This document shows, piece after piece, positions 7,680-14,686 of a DNA stretch of 44,678 nt; positions within the stretch are counted from its first letter, which is position 1, and each line of letters begins with the position of its first letter. The position numbers and the translations under genes are program-made. The stretch covers positions 1 through 44,678 of the forward strand of contig JAAFKB010000024.1 in the NCBI GenBank assembly GCA_013299055.1. The letters are read 5' to 3'. Under the pieces are notes generated by a model, which worked only from the letters and a program-made list of their open reading frames with translations, was not told where the DNA came from and made no database searches. This DNA is from Sphaerotilus sp. GTDB lineage: Bacteria; Pseudomonadota; Gammaproteobacteria; Burkholderiales; Burkholderiaceae_C.

Positions 7680-8035
7680 AAACGCAATCTGATCGTTTTC
7701 CAGGTGGAACAGGTGGAACAGGTGTCACAGACGCCCATTCCCCCAGGGAGAAGGCCGCCGCGTGCCTGTTCCACCTGCCATCGCGCCCAGTGGAACAGGG
7801 TGGAACACGCCGGGCACCCCCTGCGGTTCTTCCCTGCTTGGATCGCCTGTTCCACCGTGTTCCACCTGCCATCGCGCCCGGTGGAACACGCGGAATCGAG
7901 CCACGCCAGAGGGAGAACCGCCCCGTGTTCCCCCTGTTCCACCAGTTCCACCGCCAAAACAAGCAAACCGAGATGCAAGCCGGGCCGCGCCTGCCCTGGC
8001 TTCACCTCGAACAAACCGAACACGAGGAACACCCC
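7680..8035. repeat. Iteron cluster: candidate origin of replication
   Basis: This gene-free 356-bp stretch holds eight perfect copies of TGTTCCACC: forward at 7767, 7848, 7858 and 7935; reverse at 7703, 7712, 7799 and 7880. Near copies lie at 7721, 7789, 7926 and 7944. Two of the copies sit in a direct repeat (7767-7797 and 7858-7888) that differs at one base; each unit is a hairpin with TGTTCCACC and GTGGAACA arms around a 13-nt loop. It lies directly between the DUF927 ATPase and the SSB. As I recall, phage P4 replication uses TGTTCACC iterons bound by its alpha protein, which is strikingly close to this 9-mer. Confidence 0.75.
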
Positions 8036-8470
8036 ATGATCGAAGCACTCATCACCGGCAAGCTGCACCAGCGAGCCGAGGAACGCACCAGCAAAGGCGG
8101 GAAGCCGTTCGTCAAGGCGCAGATGCGCACCGCTGCCGGGGAGGCCGAAAGCCTGTTCGTCAACGTCGTGGCGTTCTCGGAATCGGCCTGCGCTGCCCTG
8201 CTGGCGCTGGACGCCGGCGACTCGCTGGCCGTGGCCGGCACGCTCAAGCCGAGCGCCTGGATTGACCGCGACGGCAACGCCCGCCCGAGCCTGGACATCG
8301 TTGCCGCTCAGGTGCTGACGCTGTACGGGCTGAAGCGCCGCCGTGCCGCCGTTGCAGGTGTTGCGGGTGCCGTTGCAGGTGTTGCGGGTGCCGTTGCAGG
8401 TGAGGCCACCCAGCGCCAGCACGACCCCGAGGACTTCGGGCCGCAGGACTGGCCGGAGGACCGCCCGTGA
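8036..8470 (+). CDS. ssb: Single-stranded DNA-binding (OB-fold) protein
   Basis: A 144-residue protein whose first 105 residues fit a short SSB-like OB fold: LITGKLHQRAEERTSKGGKPFVKAQMRT at the start, FVNVVAF in the middle and DSLAVAGTLKPSAWIDRDGNARPSLDIVAAQVLTLY at the end. An Ala/Gly/Val linker encoded by a 21-bp tandem repeat follows, then an acidic tail (DPEDFGPQDWPED). It would coat single strands during element replication. I chose the ATG at 8036; an open frame continues upstream through the iterons but is not coding in style. The end is coupled to the next gene by a GTGA overlap. Confidence 0.85.
   Translation: MIEALITGKLHQRAEERTSKGGKPFVKAQMRTAAGEAESLFVNVVAFSESACAALLALDAGDSLAVAGTLKPSAWIDRDGNARPSLDIVAAQVLTLYGLKRRRAAVAGVAGAVAGVAGAVAGEATQRQHDPEDFGPQDWPEDRP
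8351..8402 (+). repeat. 21-bp tandem repeat inside the ssb linker
   Basis: The unit GTTGCAGGTGTTGCGGGTGCC occurs at 8351-8371 and 8372-8392, followed by 10 bases of a third copy. It encodes VAGVAGA repeats between the OB fold and the acidic tail. Being in frame, it can vary in number without breaking the gene. Confidence 0.85.
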
Positions 8471-8808
8471 CCGACCACACCGACCCGCACCACATCCGCC
8501 ACGGTAAAGACGGCACCCGAGCCGTTCCCGTGACGCCAGAAGCCGCCCAGGCGCACGCCCGCATCGTCGAAGCACTGCGCGACCCGTTCGCCTTCGCTGT
8601 GGCGCTGCTGGGTGCCTGTGGCGCTCGGAGCCAGTACGGCAACCTGCAAAAACCTGCAGTGCAGGCGCCGCCGACCACCGACACCAGCCCCGCACCGCGC
8701 AAGGCGTACCAGCGCAAGCCCCGCACGGCTGAAGAGATCCTGAAGCCACGCGACGCGCTGGGGGGGTTCACGTTCCCGCTGTCCAATCGGTCGAAGCGCG
8801 ACGAATGA
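8467..8808 (+). CDS. Hypothetical element protein
   Basis: A 113-residue protein from a GTG start coupled to the ssb stop (GTGA). It has a His-rich start (DHTDPHHIRHGKDG), an Ala-rich helical middle and a basic, Pro-rich tail (PRKAYQRKPRTAEEILKPRDAL). I do not recognise the family. Codon use matches its neighbours. The C-terminus overlaps the next gene by 4 nt. Confidence 0.55.
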   Translation: MTDHTDPHHIRHGKDGTRAVPVTPEAAQAHARIVEALRDPFAFAVALLGACGARSQYGNLQKPAVQAPPTTDTSPAPRKAYQRKPRTAEEILKPRDALGGFTFPLSNRSKRDE

Positions 8809-9053
8809 CCAGCCCGAAGAATCCCGCCCTGGTGCGCGAGCTGCAGCGCGAGATGCTGGCGGACCTGCTGGACGATGCCGCCCGGCTGCTGCGCTGGGGT
8901 CCAGACGCCGACGCGCAGGCACTGGCGGAGCAACTGGCGAAGCTGGAAGGCCCGCACCGGGCCGCCTGGCTGAAGATGGCCCCGCTGATGTGCGGGCGAC
9001 CTGTCCGGGCTGTGGCACGCCGGACGATGGCGACATTGACCCGGAAGAGCTGA
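8805..9053 (+). CDS. Small helical protein, unknown function
   Basis: An 82-residue protein starting in an ATGA overlap. Residues 5-55 are predicted helical (LVRELQREMLADLLDDAARLLRW, then DAQALAEQLAKLEGPHRAAWLKMAPLM). The last 20 residues are Arg-rich and lie where the neighbouring frame from GTG 8990 also has coding-like composition, so the true end may involve a frameshift. I do not recognise it. Confidence 0.5.
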   Translation: MTSPKNPALVRELQREMLADLLDDAARLLRWGPDADAQALAEQLAKLEGPHRAAWLKMAPLMCGRPVRAVARRTMATLTRKS

Positions 9054-9087
9054 AGCGCAGAGGGGGGCATGCCTGTTACGGAATGTC

Positions 9088-9480
9088 ATGGTCTGCGAGC
9101 CATGCAGGCCGGTTCCGCTTCAGAAAACTTCAGTTCTGCGAGGTGCTGCCAGTCGGCGAACTACTCGGGAAAACTCACGTTCGGAAATGGCCGGGAACCT
9201 TTCAAAACCTATGGTCCAGAAACCCGGCCAACTGCTGCAGGACGGCAAGAACACGGCAAGGACGAGGCCGCCACCGAGCGGGCTTTGTCGTTCCTGGCTG
9301 GTGCTGGTCGAGTGCCTGGACTACTGCAAAACACTGCATTCGCAGGCGCTCAGGAATGCTCAGGTTCTGGAAGTGGCCGGGCTGGTGTCGTGCCGCGTGC
9401 GCGACCGCGAGCGCAAGACCGCGCAGATTGCCCGCGTGTTGGTGCTGGGTGCGTTCATGGCCGGGGAGGTGAAGCCATGA
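9088..9480 (+). CDS. Hypothetical element protein, uncertain N-terminus
   Basis: A 130-residue open frame. Its second half reads like a real helical protein (LVLVECLDYCKTLHSQALRNAQVLEVAGLV, then RDRERKTAQIARVLVLGAFMAGEV), and its stop overlaps the next ATG (ATGA at 9477). The first half has mixed codon use and lower GC. A neighbouring frame (from GTG 8990) opens with a zinc-ribbon-like segment, CPGCGTPDDGDIDPEEL then HAC, and a third frame around 9240-9290 (HGKDEAATERALSFL) also looks coding. A frameshifted or fused gene is therefore possible. Function unknown. Confidence 0.4.
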   Translation: MVCEPCRPVPLQKTSVLRGAASRRTTRENSRSEMAGNLSKPMVQKPGQLLQDGKNTARTRPPPSGLCRSWLVLVECLDYCKTLHSQALRNAQVLEVAGLVSCRVRDRERKTAQIARVLVLGAFMAGEVKP

Positions 9481-9722
9481 ACGCACCTTCCGAAACCTTC
9501 CGCCTCAACGTCGAAGCGCCCACCACTCGCACCTAACGCACTTACCTGTTAGATGGACCCGACCGACTCGCCAAACTGCGCACCCGCGCCGCCCTGGCCG
9601 GCTGGTCGATCATCCCGACCGCAGCCGGCTACCTCGTGTCCCGCTGGGGCATGTCCAAGCCTTTGCCGGACCTGCCCGCCGTCGAGGCGTTCATCAGCCG
9701 CGCCACGGGGGTGAAGCTGTGA
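9477..9722 (+). pseudogene. Small gene interrupted by an in-frame TAA
   Basis: From ATG 9477 (coupled to the preceding stop) the frame reads MNAPSETFRLNVEAPTTRT, then TAA at 9534-9536. It continues in the same frame as convincing protein: LLDGPDRLAKLRTRAALAG, IIPTAAGYLVSRWGMSKPLPD and VEAFISRATGVKL, with a stop at 9720-9722. The whole would be 81 codons. Either a nonsense mutation has broken the gene or translation restarts at a later codon such as ATG 9651. The end overlaps the next frame by GTGA. Confidence 0.6.
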
Positions 9723-9994
9723 GCCGTCGCGACTACACCGCCGACGATGCCCGCGACGCGCTGCAGCACTGCGACCCCGGCACCGACCGCCGCCAGTGGG
9801 TGCGCATCCTGGCCAGCGCCGCACCCTTCGAGGTGCTGGATGTGCCCGGCCACGGTTCAGCCTGGTAGAGCGCCACGACCCCGGCCAGCGCCAGCGCACC
9901 CAGCCGGCCCCACCCCTTCGAGCTGGTAGCCGCGCCCTTCGACCATCTGGAGGTGCTGCGCGAGATGGTCCGGGCTGGGGCTGTTTCCGGCTGA
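9719..9994 (+). pseudogene. PriCT-2-like fragment with an in-frame TAG
   Basis: From GTG 9719 the frame reads a 49-residue peptide including DDARDALQHCDPGTDRRQWVRI, which matches the start of the PriCT-2 domain found next to phage and plasmid primases. It stops at TAG 9866-9868. The same frame then continues with coding-like sequence (HPFELVAAPFDHLEVLREMV, then RAGAVSG) to TGA 9992-9994. The piece is far shorter than a normal PriCT-2 primase, so it looks like a decayed remnant at the element's right end. Confidence 0.5.
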
Positions 9995-10024
9995 TCGGGC
10001 AGAATCGAGGGGCTGCGGCGAAGC

Positions 10025-10049
10025 GTGGGGGCAGGTTTGGGGGCAGGTT
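10025..10049. repeat. Right arm-type integrase sites
   Basis: Two direct copies of GTGGGGGCAGGTT-type sequence, at 10,025-10,037 and 10,038-10,049. They are the reverse complement of the AACCTGCCCCCAC motif next to the integrase. They lie 50-75 bp inside attR, as expected of arm sites. Confidence 0.7.
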
Positions 10050-10099
10050 CCAACAAGCGCCAGCGTGAATCCGATGCAAATCAAGCACTTACGCCCAGA

Positions 10100-10124
10100 G
10101 TTCGATTCGGATAGTCGCACCACA
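10100..10124 (+). other. attR: partial tRNA-Thr copy
   Basis: A copy of the last part of tRNA-Thr including CCA (10,120-10,122), lacking one G of the acceptor stem relative to attL. The copy is not part of a tRNA and is free to drift. It ends 8 bp before the DUF454 start codon. Confidence 0.9.
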
Positions 10125-10132
10125 GGTTCCCC

Positions 10133-10579
10133 ATGCCCCTCCTCCCTGTCACCCCGCCACGGCGTCCTGTGTGGCAGCGCGTGCTGTGGCTGCTGGCCGG
10201 TGGGGTTAGCCTGCTGCTGGGCATTGCAGGGATCTTCCTGCCGCTGCTGCCCACCACGCCGTTCGTGCTGCTGGCGGCGGCGTGTTTCTCGCGTGGGAGC
10301 ACCCGCTGCGAAGCCTGGCTGCTGAACCACCCGCGCTTCGGCCCGGTGGTGCGCGACTGGCGCCAGCACCGCGCCGTGCCGCTGCGGGCCAAGCAGCTTG
10401 CACTGGGGATGATGGCGATCGGCTCGCTCCTTGCCGCGTTCACCTTGCCGCGTCTGCAGTGGCTGCCTGCGCTGTGCTGCGCGGCGGTAGGGTGGTGGCT
10501 GTGGCACCTGCCAACCCGTGAGGCGCTGACGCCTCAAGCCTCGGCGGCCTCGTCGTCCGGGAACAGCGGCAAGGTCTGA
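10133..10579 (+). CDS. DUF454 (YbaN-like) inner-membrane protein
   Basis: A 148-residue membrane protein. The N-terminal part, WLLAGGVSLLLGIAGIFLPL followed by LPTTPFVLLAAACFSRGS, and the ENHPRFGP-type segment (LLNHPRFGPVVRDW) are signatures of the DUF454/YbaN family. Two more hydrophobic spans follow at about residues 92-130. Function is unknown in general. The ATG lies only 10 nt after the CCA of the attR tRNA copy, so before integration this gene directly followed tRNA-Thr and was probably co-transcribed with it. Now its upstream DNA is the element's right end. Its 3' end overlaps the 3' end of dinB by 46 bp on the opposite strand. Confidence 0.9.
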   Translation: MPLLPVTPPRRPVWQRVLWLLAGGVSLLLGIAGIFLPLLPTTPFVLLAAACFSRGSTRCEAWLLNHPRFGPVVRDWRQHRAVPLRAKQLALGMMAIGSLLAAFTLPRLQWLPALCCAAVGWWLWHLPTREALTPQASAASSSGNSGKV

Positions 10580-11790
10580 GGCATCGGCGCCGGGTTGGCG
10601 TTCGTGGTCGGGGCCGAGGTGGGCGCAAGCCCCTCCGCCTTGGCTGCTGGCCGCCCGCCCACCTTGGACAGCCCACCCACCCGCACCCCCAGCAAGCGCA
10701 GCCGTCGGGTCAGATCCACCCGCTTCAGGCACACGCCACCCGCCCGTCGGATCATCTCGGCCTGCGCGGTCGGGGTGGGCAGTGTCAGATCCCGCGTGAT
10801 GCTGCGGAAATCGTCGAAGCGCAGCTTGATGCCGATGGTGCGGCCGACGTAGCCCTTGCGTTGCAGGTCACCCGCCACCTGCTCGCACAACCGGGTGAAG
10901 ATCGCGCCGAGGGCGGCCTTGTCGTGGCGGGCGTGCAGGTCACGCTCGAACGTGGTCTCGCGGCTCATCGACACCGGCTCGCTGTAGGTCACCACCGGCC
11001 GGTCATCCATGCCGTGGGCGGCACGGTGCATCCACAGCCCCTGGGTATGGCCGAAATGCGTGACCAGCCAGTCGGGCGCACAGGCTGCGAGTTCGCCGAT
11101 GGTGTGAACGCCCAGTGCGTCCAGCTTCGTCCCCGCCTTCGGCCCGATGCCATTGATGCGCCGCACCGGCAGCGGCCAGATGCGCGCCGCCACGTCGTCC
11201 GCCATCACCACGGTCAACCCGTCCGGCTTGTCGAGGTCGCTGCAGACCTTGGCGAGCAGCTTGTTCGGCGCCAGCCCGACCGAGCACGACAGGCCGGTGG
11301 CGCGGCGCACGTTGTTCTTGATGTCCTGCACCAGTGCCCGCGCCCCGCCGAGCGGGTCGTGGCCGACGTGGTCGCGCACGCGGGGCAGGTCGGTCAGCTC
11401 GATGTAGATCTCGTCGATGCCGCGGTCCTCGATGTCGGGGGCCAGCTCCGCGACGGCCGCCTTGAATGCCCGCGACAGGCGCCGGTATTCCTCGAAATCC
11501 GCAGGCAACAGGACAGCCTGTGGCGCGAGTGCCGCCGCCTTCATCAGCCCCATGCCGGAGTGGACACCACGGGCGCGGGCCTCGTAGGTGGCGGTGGTGA
11601 CGACACCGCGCCCTGCGTAATCACCCAGCCGTGGCCAGTCGCCGTCGAACTCCGCTGCCCGCGCCCGGCTGCCGCCCACCACGACCGCCTGCCCGCGCAG
11701 CTCCGGTCGGCGCAGCAGCTCGACCGACGCATAGAAGGCGTCCATGTCGAGGTGGGCGACGAGGCGCGGTGGTGGCGTGGGGGTGGGCAT
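10534..11790 (-). CDS. dinB: DNA polymerase IV (Y-family translesion polymerase)
   Basis: A 418-residue polymerase that bypasses DNA lesions. The palm acidic residues are in HLDMDAFYASVE (Asp15, Asp17) and in RGIDEIYIEL (Asp-Glu near 117). The helix-hairpin-helix GIGPKAGTKLDALGVHTIGEL follows, and then the little-finger domain. The C-terminus ends in QTLPLFPDD, a typical beta-clamp binding motif. The extra Ala/Pro linker before it makes the protein longer than the roughly 350 residues of E. coli Pol IV. I see no LexA box of the CTGT-N8-ACAG kind upstream. It converges with, and overlaps by 46 bp, the DUF454 gene. Confidence 0.96.
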   Translation of the reverse strand: MPTPTPPPRLVAHLDMDAFYASVELLRRPELRGQAVVVGGSRARAAEFDGDWPRLGDYAGRGVVTTATYEARARGVHSGMGLMKAAALAPQAVLLPADFEEYRRLSRAFKAAVAELAPDIEDRGIDEIYIELTDLPRVRDHVGHDPLGGARALVQDIKNNVRRATGLSCSVGLAPNKLLAKVCSDLDKPDGLTVVMADDVAARIWPLPVRRINGIGPKAGTKLDALGVHTIGELAACAPDWLVTHFGHTQGLWMHRAAHGMDDRPVVTYSEPVSMSRETTFERDLHARHDKAALGAIFTRLCEQVAGDLQRKGYVGRTIGIKLRFDDFRSITRDLTLPTPTAQAEMIRRAGGVCLKRVDLTRRLRLLGVRVGGLSKVGGRPAAKAEGLAPTSAPTTNANPAPMPQTLPLFPDDEAAEA

Positions 11791-11869
11791 CGAGGGAATT
11801 GTGAGGGTACTGGCGAGGACTCCCCCATCGGTCGCAGACGCGGCCCGGCGGCGTCCCTAGAATGCGCCC

Positions 11870-13333
11870 ATGATCTCTCGCGAACCCACCCTCGAACGAC
11901 TGGCCACCGCGCGCCGGTTGCTGCTGGACCCGTTTGGCCTGACCGAGGCCAGCCTCACACGGGCGCTCAACACCATCTCGGCGCACCGCGTCGATGATGC
12001 CGACCTGTACTTCCAGTACACCCGCAGCGAGGGCTGGAGCCTGGAGGAGGGCATCGTCAAGAGCGGCAGTTTCAGCATCGACCAGGGCGTTGGCGTGCGT
12101 GCGGTGGCGGGTGAAAAGACGGCGTTTGCCTACTCGGACGACATCTCCGAAGCCGCGTTGCTGGACGCGGCCCGCACCGTGCGCACCATCGCCGCCGCCG
12201 GCCAGAGCCGCAAGGTGAAGATCGACACCCCGCAGCATGTCGCCGCCAGCCGCCGCCTCTACCCCGATCTGGACCCGATCTCCACGCTCGACAGCACCCA
12301 GAAGGTGGCGCTGCTGGAGCGCGTCGAGAAGATGGCCCGCGCCAAGGATCCGCGTGTGGTGCAGGTGATGGCGGGGATGGCCGGTGAATACGACGTGGTG
12401 ATGGTCGCCCGCGCTGACGGCACGCTCGCCGCCGATGTGCGCCCGCTGGTGCGTGTGTCGATCACGGTGATCGCCGAGCAGAACGGGCGGCGCGAGGTCG
12501 GCTCGGCAGGCGGGGGCGGGCGCTTCGGTTTCGGCTACTTCACCGATGCGCTGCTGCAGCAGTACGTGGACCAGGCCGTGCATGCTGCGCTGACGAACCT
12601 GGACAGCCGCCCGGCACCGGCCGGGGAAATGACGGTCGTGCTCGGTTCCGGCTGGCCCGGCATCCTGCTGCACGAAGCGGTCGGCCATGGGCTGGAGGGC
12701 GACTTCAACCGCAAGGGATCGAGCACCTTCTCCGGCCGCATCGGCGAGCGCGTCGCGGCCAAGGGCGTCACCGTGCTGGACGACGGCACGATCGCCGATC
12801 GCCGCGGTTCGCTCAACATCGACGACGAAGGCCACGCCAGCCAGAAGAACGTGCTGATCGAGGACGGCATCCTGAAGGGCTACATCCAGGACGCGATGAA
12901 CGCCCGCCTGATGAAGACCGCGCCCACCGGCAACGGCCGCCGCGAGAGCTACGCCCATGTGCCGATGCCGCGCATGACCAACACCTACATGCTGGCCGGC
13001 GACAAGACGCCCGAGGAGATCATCGCGTCGATCGACCGAGGACTCTACGCCAGCAACTTCGGCGGCGGGCAGGTGGACATCACCAGCGGCAAGTTCGTGT
13101 TCTCGGCCAGCGAGGCGTACTGGGTCGAGAAGGGCAAGATCCTCTACCCGGTCAAGGGCGCGACGCTGATCGGCAACGGCCCGGACGCGATGAACCGCGT
13201 GTCGATGATCGGCAACGACCTGGCGCTCGACTCGGGCGTGGGCACCTGCGGCAAGGACGGGCAGAGCGTGCCGGTGGGTGTCGGACAGCCCACACTGCGC
13301 ATCGACGGCCTGACCGTTGGCGGCACGGCTTGA
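11870..13333 (+). CDS. tldD: TldD metalloprotease
   Basis: A 487-residue protein of the TldD/PmbA family, the catalytic partner in the TldD-TldE protease that degrades unfolded peptides and matures some modified peptides. The zinc-binding HEAVGH motif is at 268-273, and the third ligand region is GTCGKDGQ near the C-terminus. The sequences [23 protein letters not shown] and [14 protein letters not shown] are strongly conserved in TldD. The length equals that of the E. coli protein (481). It is divergent from dinB with only 79 bp between them. The TldE/PmbA partner is not in this window. Confidence 0.97.
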   Translation: MISREPTLERLATARRLLLDPFGLTEASLTRALNTISAHRVDDADLYFQYTRSEGWSLEEGIVKSGSFSIDQGVGVRAVAGEKTAFAYSDDISEAALLDAARTVRTIAAAGQSRKVKIDTPQHVAASRRLYPDLDPISTLDSTQKVALLERVEKMARAKDPRVVQVMAGMAGEYDVVMVARADGTLAADVRPLVRVSITVIAEQNGRREVGSAGGGGRFGFGYFTDALLQQYVDQAVHAALTNLDSRPAPAGEMTVVLGSGWPGILLHEAVGHGLEGDFNRKGSSTFSGRIGERVAAKGVTVLDDGTIADRRGSLNIDDEGHASQKNVLIEDGILKGYIQDAMNARLMKTAPTGNGRRESYAHVPMPRMTNTYMLAGDKTPEEIIASIDRGLYASNFGGGQVDITSGKFVFSASEAYWVEKGKILYPVKGATLIGNGPDAMNRVSMIGNDLALDSGVGTCGKDGQSVPVGVGQPTLRIDGLTVGGTA

Positions 13334-13342
13334 CCGGCGCGC

Positions 13343-13372
13343 TTGACGCCAAGCCACGCCGCCCCCTACATT
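13343..13372 (+). promoter_or_regulatory. Sigma70-type promoter of the aro leader-DAHP synthase unit
   Basis: TTGACG (13,343-13,348), an 18-bp spacer, and TACATT (13,367-13,372). The expected start site near 13,379 is only about 2 nt before the leader-peptide ATG at 13,381, so the leader would be translated without a Shine-Dalgarno sequence. Confidence 0.6.
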
Positions 13373-13380
13373 TGACCCCC

Positions 13381-13458
13381 ATGAAGCGCGCAGCCGTCTT
13401 TTTTAGCTACTTTTGGTTCTCGTACCGCCCGGCGGAGGAGAGGCAAACGCGTAGCTGA
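13381..13458 (+). CDS. Aromatic-rich leader peptide (attenuator)
   Basis: A 25-codon open frame whose centre is FFSYFWFSY (residues 7-15): four Phe, two Tyr and one Trp in nine residues. It sits between a promoter and a strong terminator, upstream of a DAHP synthase gene. This is the arrangement of ribosome-mediated attenuators (as in trp and phe operons): shortage of aromatic aminoacyl-tRNAs stalls the ribosome and prevents termination. CCGGCGG at 13,429-13,435 is exactly complementary to the 5' arm of the terminator (13,485-13,491) and can form the antiterminator. All three aromatic residues are represented, which fits control of the common first step. Confidence 0.8.
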   Translation: MKRAAVFFSYFWFSYRPAEERQTRS

Positions 13459-13483
13459 ACAAGCCCGCAAGCACTCCCAGACA

Positions 13484-13511
13484 ACCGCCGGAACCCCCGG
13501 CGGTTTTTTTT
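13484..13511 (+). terminator. Attenuator terminator before the DAHP synthase gene
   Basis: ACCGCCGG (13,484-13,491) pairs perfectly with CCGGCGGT (13,497-13,504) around the loop AACCC and is followed by eight T. It lies 56 bp before the DAHP synthase ATG and can be disrupted by pairing with 13,429-13,435. Confidence 0.88.
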
Positions 13512-13567
13512 CGCCCCGACATTTCCTTCCCCTTTCCCCTTCGACACCCACTCAGGACACCCCGACC

Positions 13568-14686
13568 ATGAACGCCACGCACGCCGCCCCCACCGACTCC
13601 TGGTATCCGCCCGTTGATCGCACCTCGCAAACCGACGATGAAAGGATCCAGGACGTGACCCCGCTGCCCCCTCCCGAACACCTGATCCGCTTCTTCCCCA
13701 TCCGGGGAACGGCGGTCGAGCAACTGATTGGCAGCACCCGCCAGTCCATCCGCGACATCATGCAGGGCCGCGACGACCGGCTGCTGGTGGTGATCGGCCC
13801 GTGCTCGATCCACGACCCGGCCGCCGCGCTGGAGTACGCCCGCCGGCTGAAGCCGCTGCGCGAGCAGTACAAGGACACGCTGGAAATCGTCATGCGCGTG
13901 TACTTCGAGAAGCCGCGCACGACGGTCGGCTGGAAGGGCCTGATCAACGACCCCTACCTCGACGAGAGCTACCGCATCGACGAGGGGCTGCGCATCGCCC
14001 GGCAGTTGCTGGTGGAGATCAACCGCCTGGGCGTGCCGGCGGGCAGCGAGTTCCTCGACGTGATCTCGCCGCAGTACATCGGCGACCTGATCGCGTGGGG
14101 CGCCATCGGTGCGCGCACCACCGAGAGCCAGGTCCACCGCGAACTCGCGTCGGGCATCTCCGCGCCGATCGGCTTCAAGAATGGCACCGACGGCAACCTG
14201 CGCATCGCTACCGACGCGATCCAGGCGGCGGCGCGTCCGCACCACTTCCTGTCGGTCCACAAGAACGGGCAGGTCGCCATCGTCGAGACCAAGGGCAACA
14301 CCGACTGCCACGTCATCCTGCGTGGCGGCAAGGCGCCCAACTACGACGCCGCCAGCGTGGCCGCCGCCTGCAAGGATCTCGACGCGGCCAAGCTGCCCGC
14401 CACGCTGATGGTGGACTGCAGCCACGCCAACAGCAGCAAGCAGCATGAGCGCCAGGTCGTGGTCGCCCGTGACATCGCCGACCAGATCGCCGGGGGCAGC
14501 CGCAGCGTGTTCGGCGTGATGGTCGAAAGCCACCTCCAGGCCGGCGCGCAGAAATTCAGCCCCGGCAAGGACGACCCGTCACAGCTCGCCTACGGCCAGA
14601 GCATCACCGACGCCTGCATCGGCTGGAACGATTCCGAGTCGGTGCTGTCGGTGCTGAGTCAGGCGGTCAAGGCTCGGCGCGGCTGA
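13568..14686 (+). CDS. aroG: 3-deoxy-7-phosphoheptulonate (DAHP) synthase, class I
   Basis: A 372-residue enzyme that condenses phosphoenolpyruvate and erythrose 4-phosphate in the first step of aromatic amino acid synthesis. Type I landmarks are visible: [91 protein letters not shown] and SITDACIGW. The length matches AroG/AroF/AroH types (about 350). The isozyme name is tentative; allosteric specificity cannot be read from sequence. Expression is probably attenuated by the aromatic leader peptide upstream. The last 20 bp overlap the convergent adenosyltransferase gene. Confidence 0.95.
   Translation: MNATHAAPTDSWYPPVDRTSQTDDERIQDVTPLPPPEHLIRFFPIRGTAVEQLIGSTRQSIRDIMQGRDDRLLVVIGPCSIHDPAAALEYARRLKPLREQYKDTLEIVMRVYFEKPRTTVGWKGLINDPYLDESYRIDEGLRIARQLLVEINRLGVPAGSEFLDVISPQYIGDLIAWGAIGARTTESQVHRELASGISAPIGFKNGTDGNLRIATDAIQAAARPHHFLSVHKNGQVAIVETKGNTDCHVILRGGKAPNYDAASVAAACKDLDAAKLPATLMVDCSHANSSKQHERQVVVARDIADQIAGGSRSVFGVMVESHLQAGAQKFSPGKDDPSQLAYGQSITDACIGWNDSESVLSVLSQAVKARRG

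Larger units (their letters stand above)
101..10124 (+). mobile_element. 10-kb integrated satellite-like element in tRNA-Thr
   Basis: The left repeat and right repeat are spaced 9,999 bp apart. The integrase gene lies immediately inside the left end, and arm-type motifs AACCTGCCCCC occur at both ends. All clear genes run rightward in tightly overlapping order: integrase, AlpA-like regulator, winged-helix protein, BRO-N protein, small unknowns, Toprim primase, DUF927 ATPase, iteron cluster, SSB. No structural phage genes and no conjugation genes are visible. The layout (integrase, AlpA, replication module, iteron origin) is most like P4-type satellites or phage-inducible islands, but no capsid-remodelling gene is recognised. 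Its base composition resembles the host, so it is adapted to high-GC hosts. Confidence 0.85.

Noticed and set aside
7767-7888. CRISPR-like repeats
   Set aside because: The 31-bp unit occurs only twice and the spacing is filled by other copies of the same 9-mer; no cas genes are present. It is an iteron array.
7661-8035. N-terminal extension of the SSB frame through the iterons
   Set aside because: The added residues are translated from repeated iteron DNA and do not resemble any SSB; ATG 8036 begins right at the OB-fold strand.
8990-9472. A full 160-codon frame from GTG 8990
   Set aside because: Only the first 30 or so residues look like a protein (zinc-ribbon-like); the remainder is Trp/Arg/Cys-rich shadow sequence, so I did not call it a gene.
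11791-11869. LexA box for dinB
   Set aside because: I looked for CTGT-N8-ACAG in the dinB/tldD intergenic region and found none.
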